A stretch of DNA of 41,812 bases. It comes from an uncultured Lachnospiraceae bacterium (GTDB lineage Bacteria; Bacillota; Clostridia; Lachnospirales; Lachnospiraceae). Each line of letters starts with the position of its first letter. Within the stretch, counting starts at the first letter, position 1. Below the pieces are notes generated by a model. That model made no database searches, was not told the origin of the DNA, and saw only the letters and a program-made list of their open reading frames with translations. Shown piece after piece: positions 34,736-41,812 of the stretch. The position numbers and the translations under genes are program-made. The DNA lies in the NCBI GenBank assembly GCA_948444865.1, contig CAOJVE010000003.1:1-41812 (forward strand), given 5' to 3'.

Positions 34736-36310
34736 ATGAAACGGAGAAATAAAATCTATCTTTATATGACCATGTTCTTTCTGTGCCTATATATCGGGCT
34801 GCTGGCGCTCCTCTATTTTTCTGAATATACAGACAGCGATGCGACAATCCGCACATTCAGTGACGCATTCTGGTACTCACTGGTCACGATGACCACGGTC
34901 GGGTATGGCGATGTGACGCCGGTAACTCCCATGGGCCACGCGGTCGGCGTTGTTTTCCTCTTATTTTCCGCGGGCATGATCGTGACATTGATGGGCGCCG
35001 TCCTGTCTTTTGTCACCAGCGAAGGCCTCCCGTTCCTCATGCTCAGCCTGCAGCGGAAGAAAAACTGGTATTATTTTGCAGACTACAGCATAGAATCAAA
35101 TACCCTGGCCGAAAACATCTGCAAGGAAGACCCGGACGCCGTGATCATCTTCGGCGAGAAAAAAGACAGCCAGATGGAATTTCCCGACTATCCCTGCCTG
35201 TTCATCAGCGCGTCTCCGGCGAGGATCGTCGCCTGCAAAAAAAACGCCGGGACAAAGTGTAAGATCTTTTTTATGAAAGAAAACGATATTGGCGTCAATA
35301 TCCGCGCCGTTGACATATATAAATTGCCCGTGGAAGTCTATGCCAGAACCACCAACGGGCAGGAACGCCTCTCAGGGAATATAAGATTTTTCCACAGTTA
35401 CGACTGCTGCGCCAGACAATACTGGCGTTCCAAGCCACTGTGCAGTCACGAAGACACGATCGTGATCATCGGTTTTGGAAACTACGGACGATGCATCCTC
35501 GAACGGGCGATTCTGACAAATGTGCTCTCTGTGAACCAGCGCGTAGCGTATCACATCTTCGGGGATTCCAGCGGATTCCTCGACATGCACCGCCATCTGC
35601 ACAGGATGTTTTCCATAAATGAAACCTCTGAGACTGGTGACTCTCTGCTCTTCCATGAAAAACCCTGGGAAGCGCGTTACGAGATCCTGGAACGGGCGGA
35701 CCGGATCATCGTCTGCGATGATGTGGAAACAAATGGGTGGAATATATACTGGCGGCTGCATAAATATTACAAGATTCACGGCCACATCGACCTGTACAGC
35801 AACCGTCGGGCGCCCGGCGTATCCTATTTTGGAACAAACGAAGAGATCTATACGCCGGATCAGATCATGCGCACATCGCTGAATAAAGCGGCCATCACGA
35901 TCAATGAGATTTTCCGCGCGTCCGTATCCTACCCGACGCTTGACTGGGATGAGCTTGATGATTTTCACCGGGAGTCCAAGATAAGCGCGGCCGACCACCT
36001 TTTGATGAAGATCCGCATCCTCTTAAAAGACGAACAAGTCACAGAATTCACGGCCGAGACGGTGGAACGGGCCTATCAAAGATATTGCGAGACGAAACAG
36101 CTGGAAGGCGCACAGGATATGTACCGCAGACTGGACCATATGCGCTGGCTGCGCTTTTATACATTTTATAACTGGCGTTATGGGCCCGTGCGGGATGACG
36201 CGGCCAGACAGCACCCGATGCTTTGCCCTTACGCAGAGCTGACGCAGGAACAGAGACGGGAACGGGACGCTGCGTGGGAACTTCTGGGAAGCATCGATGT
36301 AGAGATCTAG
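34736..36310 (+). CDS. Potassium channel with RCK-like and C-terminal RyR-like domains
   Basis: 524 residues. The first membrane helix is residues 8-28, the pore and filter TMTTVGYGDV lie at 51-60 (K+ signature TVGYGD), and the second helix is 70-92. A cytosolic part follows: an RCK/TrkA-N-like fold at about 105-235, and a second with the dinucleotide loop IVIIGFGNYGRCILERA (GFGNYG 246-251). The end, about 460-520 (DHMRWLRFYTFYNWRYGPVR, then HPMLCPYAEL), matches the bacterial RyR domain, thought to bind nucleotide-like ligands. It is likely a ligand-gated K+ channel at the membrane. It sits between two copies of the exonuclease-like gene. Confidence 0.82.
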   Translation: MKRRNKIYLYMTMFFLCLYIGLLALLYFSEYTDSDATIRTFSDAFWYSLVTMTTVGYGDVTPVTPMGHAVGVVFLLFSAGMIVTLMGAVLSFVTSEGLPFLMLSLQRKKNWYYFADYSIESNTLAENICKEDPDAVIIFGEKKDSQMEFPDYPCLFISASPARIVACKKNAGTKCKIFFMKENDIGVNIRAVDIYKLPVEVYARTTNGQERLSGNIRFFHSYDCCARQYWRSKPLCSHEDTIVIIGFGNYGRCILERAILTNVLSVNQRVAYHIFGDSSGFLDMHRHLHRMFSINETSETGDSLLFHEKPWEARYEILERADRIIVCDDVETNGWNIYWRLHKYYKIHGHIDLYSNRRAPGVSYFGTNEEIYTPDQIMRTSLNKAAITINEIFRASVSYPTLDWDELDDFHRESKISAADHLLMKIRILLKDEQVTEFTAETVERAYQRYCETKQLEGAQDMYRRLDHMRWLRFYTFYNWRYGPVRDDAARQHPMLCPYAELTQEQRRERDAAWELLGSIDVEI

Positions 36311-36328
36311 CAGTAACGCCTGCCCATG

Positions 36329-37546
36329 TTTTTTATCCATTTATCGTTATTCCCCACGCCTTTTATCGTATTCTGATTAAATACACGAAAGGGGCGAAAA
36401 AAATGGATACAGAAGTTTCACCCCGGAAAATTCCCATCGACCGCCTGACGCTTGCGCGCCTTAAAAACGATTTCATCGCGCTGGATCTTAAGACCACCGG
36501 GCTGGACTCCTTAAAGGACCAAATCGTTGAGATCGGAGCGGCGCGGTTTGTCCATGGGCAGGCCAAAGAAACTTTTTCCGCGCGGGCGCGCCCGGACGCG
36601 CCCACATTTTCCCATGCCGGAAAGCCTGGCGGCGCCGTCGAAAATGTCTTTGACGCGCCCGGCGAGGCCGAAGCCATTTCAAAATTTGTCGAATTCATCG
36701 GCGACGCTCTATCTGGAAAAACCGTGATGTGCGCTCACAACGCCGGCTTTGGCTTCAACTTTCTGCGCAGAGCCCTCACCCGCTCCCACGTTCAATCGAA
36801 GATCGTCTACGTGGACACGCTGGCCGCCTCAAAAGCCGCCATCGCCGACCTTAAAAATTACAGACTGGAGACGCTTGGCAATTATTTTAAACTAAACAAC
36901 CCACTGCCCCTTCGGGCGCAGGCGGGCGCGCTTTGCTGCGGCGAGATTCTGTGCAAACTGCTGCCCTTGCTGGAAACGCGGGATTTATCCTTCGACGACG
37001 CTGTACGCGGCGGCGGGCCGAACCGGCCCGGCAAAGGCAGGCAGGTCATAGACTGCCCCGAAAATTACTGCGCGGTCAGCATTGAGACCACCGGCCGTTC
37101 CCTGACGTGGGACAAAGTAACCGAAGTGGCGGCGCTGAAATTTATCAGCGGAGCGCCTGCCGATTCCTTTTTAGCCTCCATAAAACCCGACTGCCCGGAT
37201 GCCCGAAGCGTCTGGCGCAGGTTTTTGCATTTTATTGGAGACTTTATTCTCGTGGGGCACAACATCCATCTCGATATTGATTTTTTATACGACAGCGTGC
37301 AGCGCTGCCTCCATTTGCCTCTGGCCAACGATTACGTCAGCACGCGCAGCCTGGCGCGGCTGCTCCTTCCCCATTTACCCCATCACGGACTATACGCCCT
37401 GGCCGATTATTACAACTGCAGGCCCATCACTTTCTACGGCGCGTCGTCCAAATCCCAGCTTACAGCCCAATGCTACGCAAAGCTTGTGGAGGATATTGTG
37501 CGCATATACGGAAGCACTGAGACGTTTTGCAGGGCTTTTCCATGTG
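36329..37546 (+). repeat. Large direct repeat, copy 2
   Basis: Second copy of the 33389-34611 repeat, including the upstream segment TTTTATCCATTTATCGTTATTCCCC and the same ribosome site. The copies differ at many scattered positions, so the duplication is not recent. Confidence 0.85.
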
Positions 37547-37566
37547 AGGGAACTTTGTTTCGTTAA
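36403..37566 (+). CDS. Tandem DnaQ-like exonuclease-fold protein with degraded active sites, copy 2
   Basis: 387 residues, closely similar throughout to the gene at 33471 and with the same altered motifs: FIALDLKTTGLDSLKDQIVE (DxK), CAHNAGFGFNFL (His kept, Asp still Gly), CAVSIETTGRSLTWDKVTE (SxE) and VGHNIHLDIDFL (N...D kept). The open frame is intact. The ORF track starts 60 codons early, inside the channel gene; ATG 36403 has AAAGGGG. The last residues differ from copy 1 (CEGTLFR against CKRK). It lies 92 bases after the channel stop. Confidence 0.75.
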   Translation: MDTEVSPRKIPIDRLTLARLKNDFIALDLKTTGLDSLKDQIVEIGAARFVHGQAKETFSARARPDAPTFSHAGKPGGAVENVFDAPGEAEAISKFVEFIGDALSGKTVMCAHNAGFGFNFLRRALTRSHVQSKIVYVDTLAASKAAIADLKNYRLETLGNYFKLNNPLPLRAQAGALCCGEILCKLLPLLETRDLSFDDAVRGGGPNRPGKGRQVIDCPENYCAVSIETTGRSLTWDKVTEVAALKFISGAPADSFLASIKPDCPDARSVWRRFLHFIGDFILVGHNIHLDIDFLYDSVQRCLHLPLANDYVSTRSLARLLLPHLPHHGLYALADYYNCRPITFYGASSKSQLTAQCYAKLVEDIVRIYGSTETFCRAFPCEGTLFR

Positions 37567-37567
37567 A

Positions 37568-37611
37568 AGTCTGGCGGGAGCCGCGCTCTGAAGCAAATCT
37601 CCCGTCCGACT
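37568..37611. terminator. Terminator between convergent copy 2 and the ABC permease
   Basis: AGTCTGGCGGGAG (37568-37580) pairs with CTCCCGTCCGACT (37599-37611) with two mismatches. On the minus strand the stem is followed by TTTTAACG, on the plus strand by CTTACT, so it suits the permease best. Confidence 0.65.
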
Positions 37612-37612
37612 C

Positions 37613-40600
37613 TTACTCCACGCTTTTTAAAGATTCCACCATATCGATTTTTTTCAATTTAAAGTGCATGGTCATATTCACAAAAGCGGAAAATCCCACG
37701 GTAAATAAAATACTGTACAAAAAGCTGGGTCCATAGATGCTGCGCCCAAACATAGCCGCGTCTACCTCCACCGTAACGATGACGAACCGATGGAGCAAAA
37801 TCCCAAGCCCGGCCCCGACAGCCGCTCCGATCAGGGTCAGCAGCACGTTTTCCCGGAATACATACGCGGAAACCTCGCCGTCGTAGAATCCCAGCACTTT
37901 CAGCGTGGCCAGCTCCCGCTTTCTCTCCGTGATATTGATATTGTTCAGGTTGTACAAGACCACGAAGGCCAGCATGCCCGCGGACACGATCAGCACCACG
38001 ATTACGGAGTCCAGGCTGCCTAGCATGTCTTCCAGCTGGTCGGCGATGCTGCCTGTGTAGCTGATGCTCAAAGCCGCCGGGCAGGCGAGAATGTCCCGCC
38101 CCACTTTCTCCGGATCCGAGCGGTATTCTTCCTGCAGAATCACGAGGCTGTCGCTGTACGCCGCCTCCTGGCCAAAAGCTTCCCGATAGGCCTGCGGGGT
38201 CATGTATATATAATGGCTCATGTAATTCTCGCAGATTTTCCCAACGGTCGCCTGGCCGCCGGCCCCTTCTTCCAACTGAAGCTCTATGCGGCCCCCGGGC
38301 TTTACGTCCAGCATTTTCGCCGTTTTCTCGGAGATGGCCACGCCCGCCTCGTTCAGCGAAAACTCCTCCTGGTCTTTGCGGTCCCGCAGCGTCACCAGCT
38401 TGGAAAACCGATTCGTCTCCTCTGGCACAATGAGATAAATGTCCGTATCTTTCTTTTTGCCGGAGGCCGTCATCTTCTGAAAATAAACCTGGCTCGCCTT
38501 CTCGATGCGCTCGTCCGACTCCAGAAAATTGCGAAGCTCGGCCTTTTCCTCCTCGGTGGCGTCCTCGTCCTGCAAAACCGTCGCGTCAAAATGCTGCAAC
38601 TGGCCGTACTGCAAAGTCCCTATGTCCATAATGGAGTCCTGCAGGCCGAATCCCACCAGCATCAGGGCCGTACAGCCGCCGATTCCGATAATGGTCATAA
38701 AAAACCGCTTTTTATAGCGGAAAAGATTCCGCGCCGTGGATTTCCATGTGAAGTTAAGCCGCTTCCATATAAACGGCAGGTATTCCAGCAGCACCCGTTT
38801 TCCCTCCTGGGGAGAGGCTGGGCGCATGAGGGCCGCCGGCGTTTCCATCAATTCCCGGTAGCAGGCGGACAGCGTGGCCAGCAGTGTGCAGGCCACCGCC
38901 GCTATGGAGCCGATCAGCGCATAGAGCGGCTGATACGGGATTTTCACCACGGGCATGTGGGTGTACATAATCCCATAGGCTGTGATTACAATATACGGCA
39001 GAATCTTCTCACCGATGAGCGCGCCGCACACGCTTCCGCCCAGCGTGGCCAGCAGCGCATACCCCAGATACTTGGACGCAATGGCCCCTTTGGAGTAGCC
39101 CAGCGCTTTGAGCGTGCCGATCTGCGTGCGCTCGTCCTCCACCATCCGGGTCATGGTGGTCAGGCTGATAAGAGCCGCCACCAGGAAAAACAGAACCGGG
39201 AACACCCGCCCGATGTTGCGGATTCGGTCCGCGTTGTCGCCGTAACCGCTGTATTCCGGCAGCGCGTCCCGGTCGTCCACATACCATTTCGGTATTTCCA
39301 GGCCGTCCGCGTCTTCCTGCGCCTCCTGGAGCTTTTTCTGGCCGTCCGCGATGCTCTCCTGCGCCTCTTTTTCAGCGTCCTTAAATTCCTTTTCCCCGTC
39401 CTTTAGCTTTTTCTCGTTTTCCTCGATTTCTTTGGCGGCGTCGGCCAGCTTCTGTTCGTTCTCTTCGATGTCTTTTTCCGCCTGGGCAAGCTGCGCTTCG
39501 CTGTCGCTGATCGCGCGGGCCGCCGCGTCCAGCTGGGCCTGCCGCTCATTTAACTGAGTCCGGCCGCTGTTTATCTGGGCCTGGCCGCTGTCAATCTGCG
39601 CCTGCGCCGCATCCAGCTGACTTTTGGCGCTGTCCAGCTCCTGCCGGCCGCTGTCCAGCTGCTTTTTCGCTTCCTCCAACTGGGCGCGGGTCTGGGACAA
39701 CGCCTGTTCCTGGGTCTGAATCTGGGCCGCCTGCGCATCCAGCCTGGCTTGCGTCTGCGGGTCGTTCACGCCCGACGCGGCCACAAACTGGCTATAGGAA
39801 CTGCGCGCCTGCTCCAGCTGCTCTTTCGCGTGGGAAAGCGCGGCCGCCCCGTCCTCGTACTGCTGCCATCCCTGATTATACTCGGCTTCCTTCTGGTCAA
39901 ATTCCTGTTTGGACGCGTTCCAATCCGCGTATCCCTGGCTGGTCTGCTGCTGGGACGCGTTTAGCTGGCTCTGCTGGGCATCCAGCTGGGCTTTGGCGGA
40001 CTCCAGCTGAGGGATGCCGTCCTGCCGCTGTTTCTTAGCGTCCTCCAGCTTTTTCTTCCCATCCTTTAGCTCACGCTTTCCGTCCTCTAGCTTCTTTTTC
40101 CCGTCTTCCAGCTCACGCTTTCCGTCCTCCAACTCCTTTCTGCCGTCGTCCAGCTCCATTTTGGCCTTCACCAGCTCTTCGGTGGCTTTTGCCCTGCCGT
40201 CCTCCAACTCTTTTCTGGCATCGGCCAGTTTCTCTTTTACCTCCTGCTGCACGGAGTCGTAGCGGGCCTGGCAGCGCTCCTCCTCTATGTCCTCCACGCG
40301 GCCTTTCACTTTTTTCACCAGATTTTCATACAGATCCGTATAGCTGGTCTGACCTTTGGCGCCTTTTGCCAGCAAATAGGCCACCGTATATGTATCCCGC
40401 TGGAAATTTTCCTCGGTCACATAGGCGAACCCGCTGACTTCCCCAGAGCCCAGCGTGGTATTTCCCCGGGCAAATGATATGTACATGGGGCTGCTGCAGG
40501 TTCCCACCACCGTGAAATCTTTCTGCTCAAGGATGCTGTTTGCGTCCTCCGTGTAAACTTCTATGGAATCGCCGATTTTCAGGGTTCCGTCGCTGACCAT

Positions 40601-41005
40601 CTCGTCGTCGGCCAGGCACTCGCCCTTTTTCTTTGGCAGCCGGCCCTTCACGACCGTAACCTGATTGACCTGTTCGGGCAGACTCTCCAGGTGGATGACC
40701 CGCTGCTCGCCTTCTTCCCCGCTTAACACGTCCAAAGCGTAGCCGCCCTCTACAAACTCCACGCCTTTAATTTCCCTTAAAGCCTCCAGGTCTTCTTCCG
40801 TCAGGCCGTAAGACCCCATCACCCGCAGGTCCATCAGATTGACGCTGTCGTAGTAAGCGTCCCCGGAATAACGCATGTCCGGAGACGACGCCTGGATTCC
40901 CGAGAAAAACGCCACGCCCAGGGCGACGATAAAAAATATTGAAATAAACCTTGCAAAGCTGTTTTTGATGTCCATAAAGAAATCTTTTCTAAGCGCTCTT
41001 TTCAC
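37613..41005 (-). CDS. FtsX-type ABC transporter permease with long coiled-coil domain (GTG start)
   Basis: 1130 residues. First membrane helix at about 17-38 (ARFISIFFIVALGVAFFSGI), then an outer domain. Residues about 245-570 are a very long coiled coil, including near-perfect seven-residue repeats (ELEDGK / KLEDGK). The first FtsX membrane block is at about 605-725 (FPVLFFLVAALISLTTMTRM) and the second at the C-terminus (VIVVLIVSAGMLAFVVLYNL). The track start is TTG 41026, but GTG 41005 has TAGGAG seven bases upstream. It follows the ATPase by ten bases. The MacB-like family works by mechanical motion on periplasmic or wall partners; the substrate here is unknown. Confidence 0.87.
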   Translation of the reverse strand: MKRALRKDFFMDIKNSFARFISIFFIVALGVAFFSGIQASSPDMRYSGDAYYDSVNLMDLRVMGSYGLTEEDLEALREIKGVEFVEGGYALDVLSGEEGEQRVIHLESLPEQVNQVTVVKGRLPKKKGECLADDEMVSDGTLKIGDSIEVYTEDANSILEQKDFTVVGTCSSPMYISFARGNTTLGSGEVSGFAYVTEENFQRDTYTVAYLLAKGAKGQTSYTDLYENLVKKVKGRVEDIEEERCQARYDSVQQEVKEKLADARKELEDGRAKATEELVKAKMELDDGRKELEDGKRELEDGKKKLEDGKRELKDGKKKLEDAKKQRQDGIPQLESAKAQLDAQQSQLNASQQQTSQGYADWNASKQEFDQKEAEYNQGWQQYEDGAAALSHAKEQLEQARSSYSQFVAASGVNDPQTQARLDAQAAQIQTQEQALSQTRAQLEEAKKQLDSGRQELDSAKSQLDAAQAQIDSGQAQINSGRTQLNERQAQLDAAARAISDSEAQLAQAEKDIEENEQKLADAAKEIEENEKKLKDGEKEFKDAEKEAQESIADGQKKLQEAQEDADGLEIPKWYVDDRDALPEYSGYGDNADRIRNIGRVFPVLFFLVAALISLTTMTRMVEDERTQIGTLKALGYSKGAIASKYLGYALLATLGGSVCGALIGEKILPYIVITAYGIMYTHMPVVKIPYQPLYALIGSIAAVACTLLATLSACYRELMETPAALMRPASPQEGKRVLLEYLPFIWKRLNFTWKSTARNLFRYKKRFFMTIIGIGGCTALMLVGFGLQDSIMDIGTLQYGQLQHFDATVLQDEDATEEEKAELRNFLESDERIEKASQVYFQKMTASGKKKDTDIYLIVPEETNRFSKLVTLRDRKDQEEFSLNEAGVAISEKTAKMLDVKPGGRIELQLEEGAGGQATVGKICENYMSHYIYMTPQAYREAFGQEAAYSDSLVILQEEYRSDPEKVGRDILACPAALSISYTGSIADQLEDMLGSLDSVIVVLIVSAGMLAFVVLYNLNNINITERKRELATLKVLGFYDGEVSAYVFRENVLLTLIGAAVGAGLGILLHRFVIVTVEVDAAMFGRSIYGPSFLYSILFTVGFSAFVNMTMHFKLKKIDMVESLKSVE
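40015..40215 (-). repeat. Tandem 21-base imperfect repeats in the permease gene
   Basis: Units that encode the heptads ELEDGKR, ELEDGKK and KLEDGKR lie in tandem (plus-strand pattern close to TTTCCGTCCTCCAGCTCACGC). They probably grow and shrink by slippage in whole heptads, keeping the frame. Confidence 0.7.
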
Positions 41006-41015
41006 AGTCCATCTC

Positions 41016-41726
41016 CTACCATTCAATCTCTTCCACAGGCAACGGCGTTTCGTTCATTTCCATGGCGGACACTTTCCCATTCTTGATCTGAATCACCCGG
41101 TCCGCCATCGGCGTGAGCGCCGAATTATGGGTGATCACAATCACAGTCATCCCTCTTTGCCTGCACATATCCTGCAAAAGCTTCAGAATCGCTTTTCCCG
41201 TCTGGTAATCCAGTGCCCCGGTGGGCTCGTCGCACAAAAGCAGCTTGGGATTTTTCGCCAGCGCGCGGGCAATGGACACCCGCTGCTGTTCGCCGCCGGA
41301 GAGCTGCGCGGGAAAGTTTTTCAGCCGCTCGCTCAAACCCACTTCCTTTAAAACCTGGCCGGCATTCAGCGGATTTTTGCAGATCTGAAGCGCCAGTTCC
41401 ACGTTCTCCAGCGCCGTTAAATTGGGCACCAGATTATAAAACTGAAACACAAAGCCAACGTCCTCCCGCCTGTACGCCGTCAGCTGCCTGGACGAATAGC
41501 CGGCCACATCCTGCCCGTCCACCCACACATGGCCGGCGGAAGCCTGGTCCATGCCGCCCAGAATATTCAAAACCGTCGTCTTGCCCGCGCCGCTGGGGCC
41601 CACAATGATTACAAACTCACCTTTATTTATGGAAAAATCAATGCCGTCCACCGCTTTGATCTGCACGTCGCCCTTTCCATAAACCTTTGTGACCTGTTCC
41701 AGTGTTACAAAACCTTTTTCCATCAT
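41016..41726 (-). CDS. ABC transporter ATP-binding protein (MacB/LolD type)
   Basis: 236-residue ATPase of the neighbouring permease. Walker A is [15 protein letters not shown], the Q-loop region [17 protein letters not shown], the signature [16 protein letters not shown], Walker [13 protein letters not shown], and the H-loop [10 protein letters not shown], as in the MacB/LolD group. ATG 41726 has AAGGAG eight bases before it; the following ATG is a close alternative. A promoter lies upstream, so the ATPase and permease form a two-gene unit. Confidence 0.93.
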   Translation of the reverse strand: MMEKGFVTLEQVTKVYGKGDVQIKAVDGIDFSINKGEFVIIVGPSGAGKTTVLNILGGMDQASAGHVWVDGQDVAGYSSRQLTAYRREDVGFVFQFYNLVPNLTALENVELALQICKNPLNAGQVLKEVGLSERLKNFPAQLSGGEQQRVSIARALAKNPKLLLCDEPTGALDYQTGKAILKLLQDMCRQRGMTVIVITHNSALTPMADRVIQIKNGKVSAMEMNETPLPVEEIEW

Positions 41727-41755
41727 GTGCGCAGCTCCTTAAAATTTTATACAAT

Positions 41756-41784
41756 ATTTTACTATAACCTTTATGCTTTTTCAA
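41756..41784 (-). promoter_or_regulatory. Promoter of the ABC transporter unit
   Basis: Minus-strand TTGAAA (41784-41779), 17 bases, TAAAAT (41761-41756), about 20 bases before the ribosome site. Confidence 0.6.
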
Positions 41785-41812
41785 CCGGCGCGTGTTTGAA
41801 ATCCCTTTTGGA

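Noticed and set aside
38213-39406. Plus-strand ORF of 397 residues
   Set aside because: Antisense to the FtsX-type permease; no recognisable domain.
39960-40220. CRISPR-like array
   Set aside because: The repeats are contiguous 21-base coding heptads with no spacers and no cas genes nearby.
40014-40262. Ser/Phe-rich plus-strand ORF of low complexity
   Set aside because: It is the complement of the 21-base coiled-coil repeats, not a gene.

Overview
The window looks like chromosome from a moderately GC-rich, strictly anaerobic Firmicute of the Lachnospiraceae (Clostridia) type. The grounds are an oxygen-independent (cbi-type) cobalamin operon, a CdaA/CdaR c-di-AMP locus, a YkuD L,D-transpeptidase carrying a long cell-wall-binding repeat array, an ECF sigma/DUF4179 anti-sigma pair, and strong AGGAGG ribosome sites with several TTG/GTG starts. 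The species cannot be fixed from the sequence alone.

Layout. (1) 1-9799, minus strand: a corrin-ring operon cbiD-cbiL-cbiF-cbiG-cbiH-[cobK/cbiJ-cbiE-cbiT fusion]-cbiA-cbiB-cobD, running off the left edge. A sigma-A promoter (TTGACT-N17-TATAAT) sits directly upstream of cbiD and leaves no room for a B12 riboswitch. (2) 9796-12895, minus: an unknown small gene with a long structured leader, then a secreted L,D-transpeptidase. (3) 12934-16969, minus: two unknown membrane proteins, cdaA, cdaR and HPr. (4) 16974-23985, minus: uvrA (with a LexA-like box over its promoter), mreB, recD2 and comF. (5) 24091-25488, plus: a lone hisD ending at a bidirectional terminator shared with (6) 25486-27580, minus, a sigma/anti-sigma pair. 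(7) 27581-28623: an intergenic stretch with a structured repeat also found in the cob operon, then a TraX-family membrane protein. (8) 28610-32174, minus: lepA, an MntA-like nucleotidyltransferase, a badly deleted HEPN partner, and hemW. (9) 32208-32407, plus: tRNA-Leu(TAG). (10) 32434-33348: a decayed accessory patch with two divergent XRE regulators and a broken zinc-ribbon gene. (11) 33389-37566, plus: two diverged copies of a tandem DnaQ-like exonuclease-fold gene, both lacking most catalytic acids, flanking a K+ channel with RCK-like and RyR-like domains. (12) 37568-41784, minus: an ABC ATPase and a large FtsX-type permease with a long coiled coil.

How the genes work together. The cob genes cover most ring methylation and contraction steps from cobalt-precorrin-2 to the a,c-diamide, plus aminopropanol arm synthesis and attachment. 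cbiC, cbiP and the lower-ligand genes are not seen. The CdaA/CdaR unit makes and tunes c-di-AMP for wall and osmotic control and lies beside wall genes. lepA-hemW is a housekeeping pair into which an MNT/HEPN toxin-antitoxin-like cassette appears to have been inserted and then partly destroyed. The best candidate for an undescribed system is the duplicated dead-exonuclease / RyR-channel cassette at 33.4-37.6 kb. Other notable items are the two-copy structured intergenic element, the HEPN remnant, and a ribosome-site-hiding hairpin on the channel mRNA.
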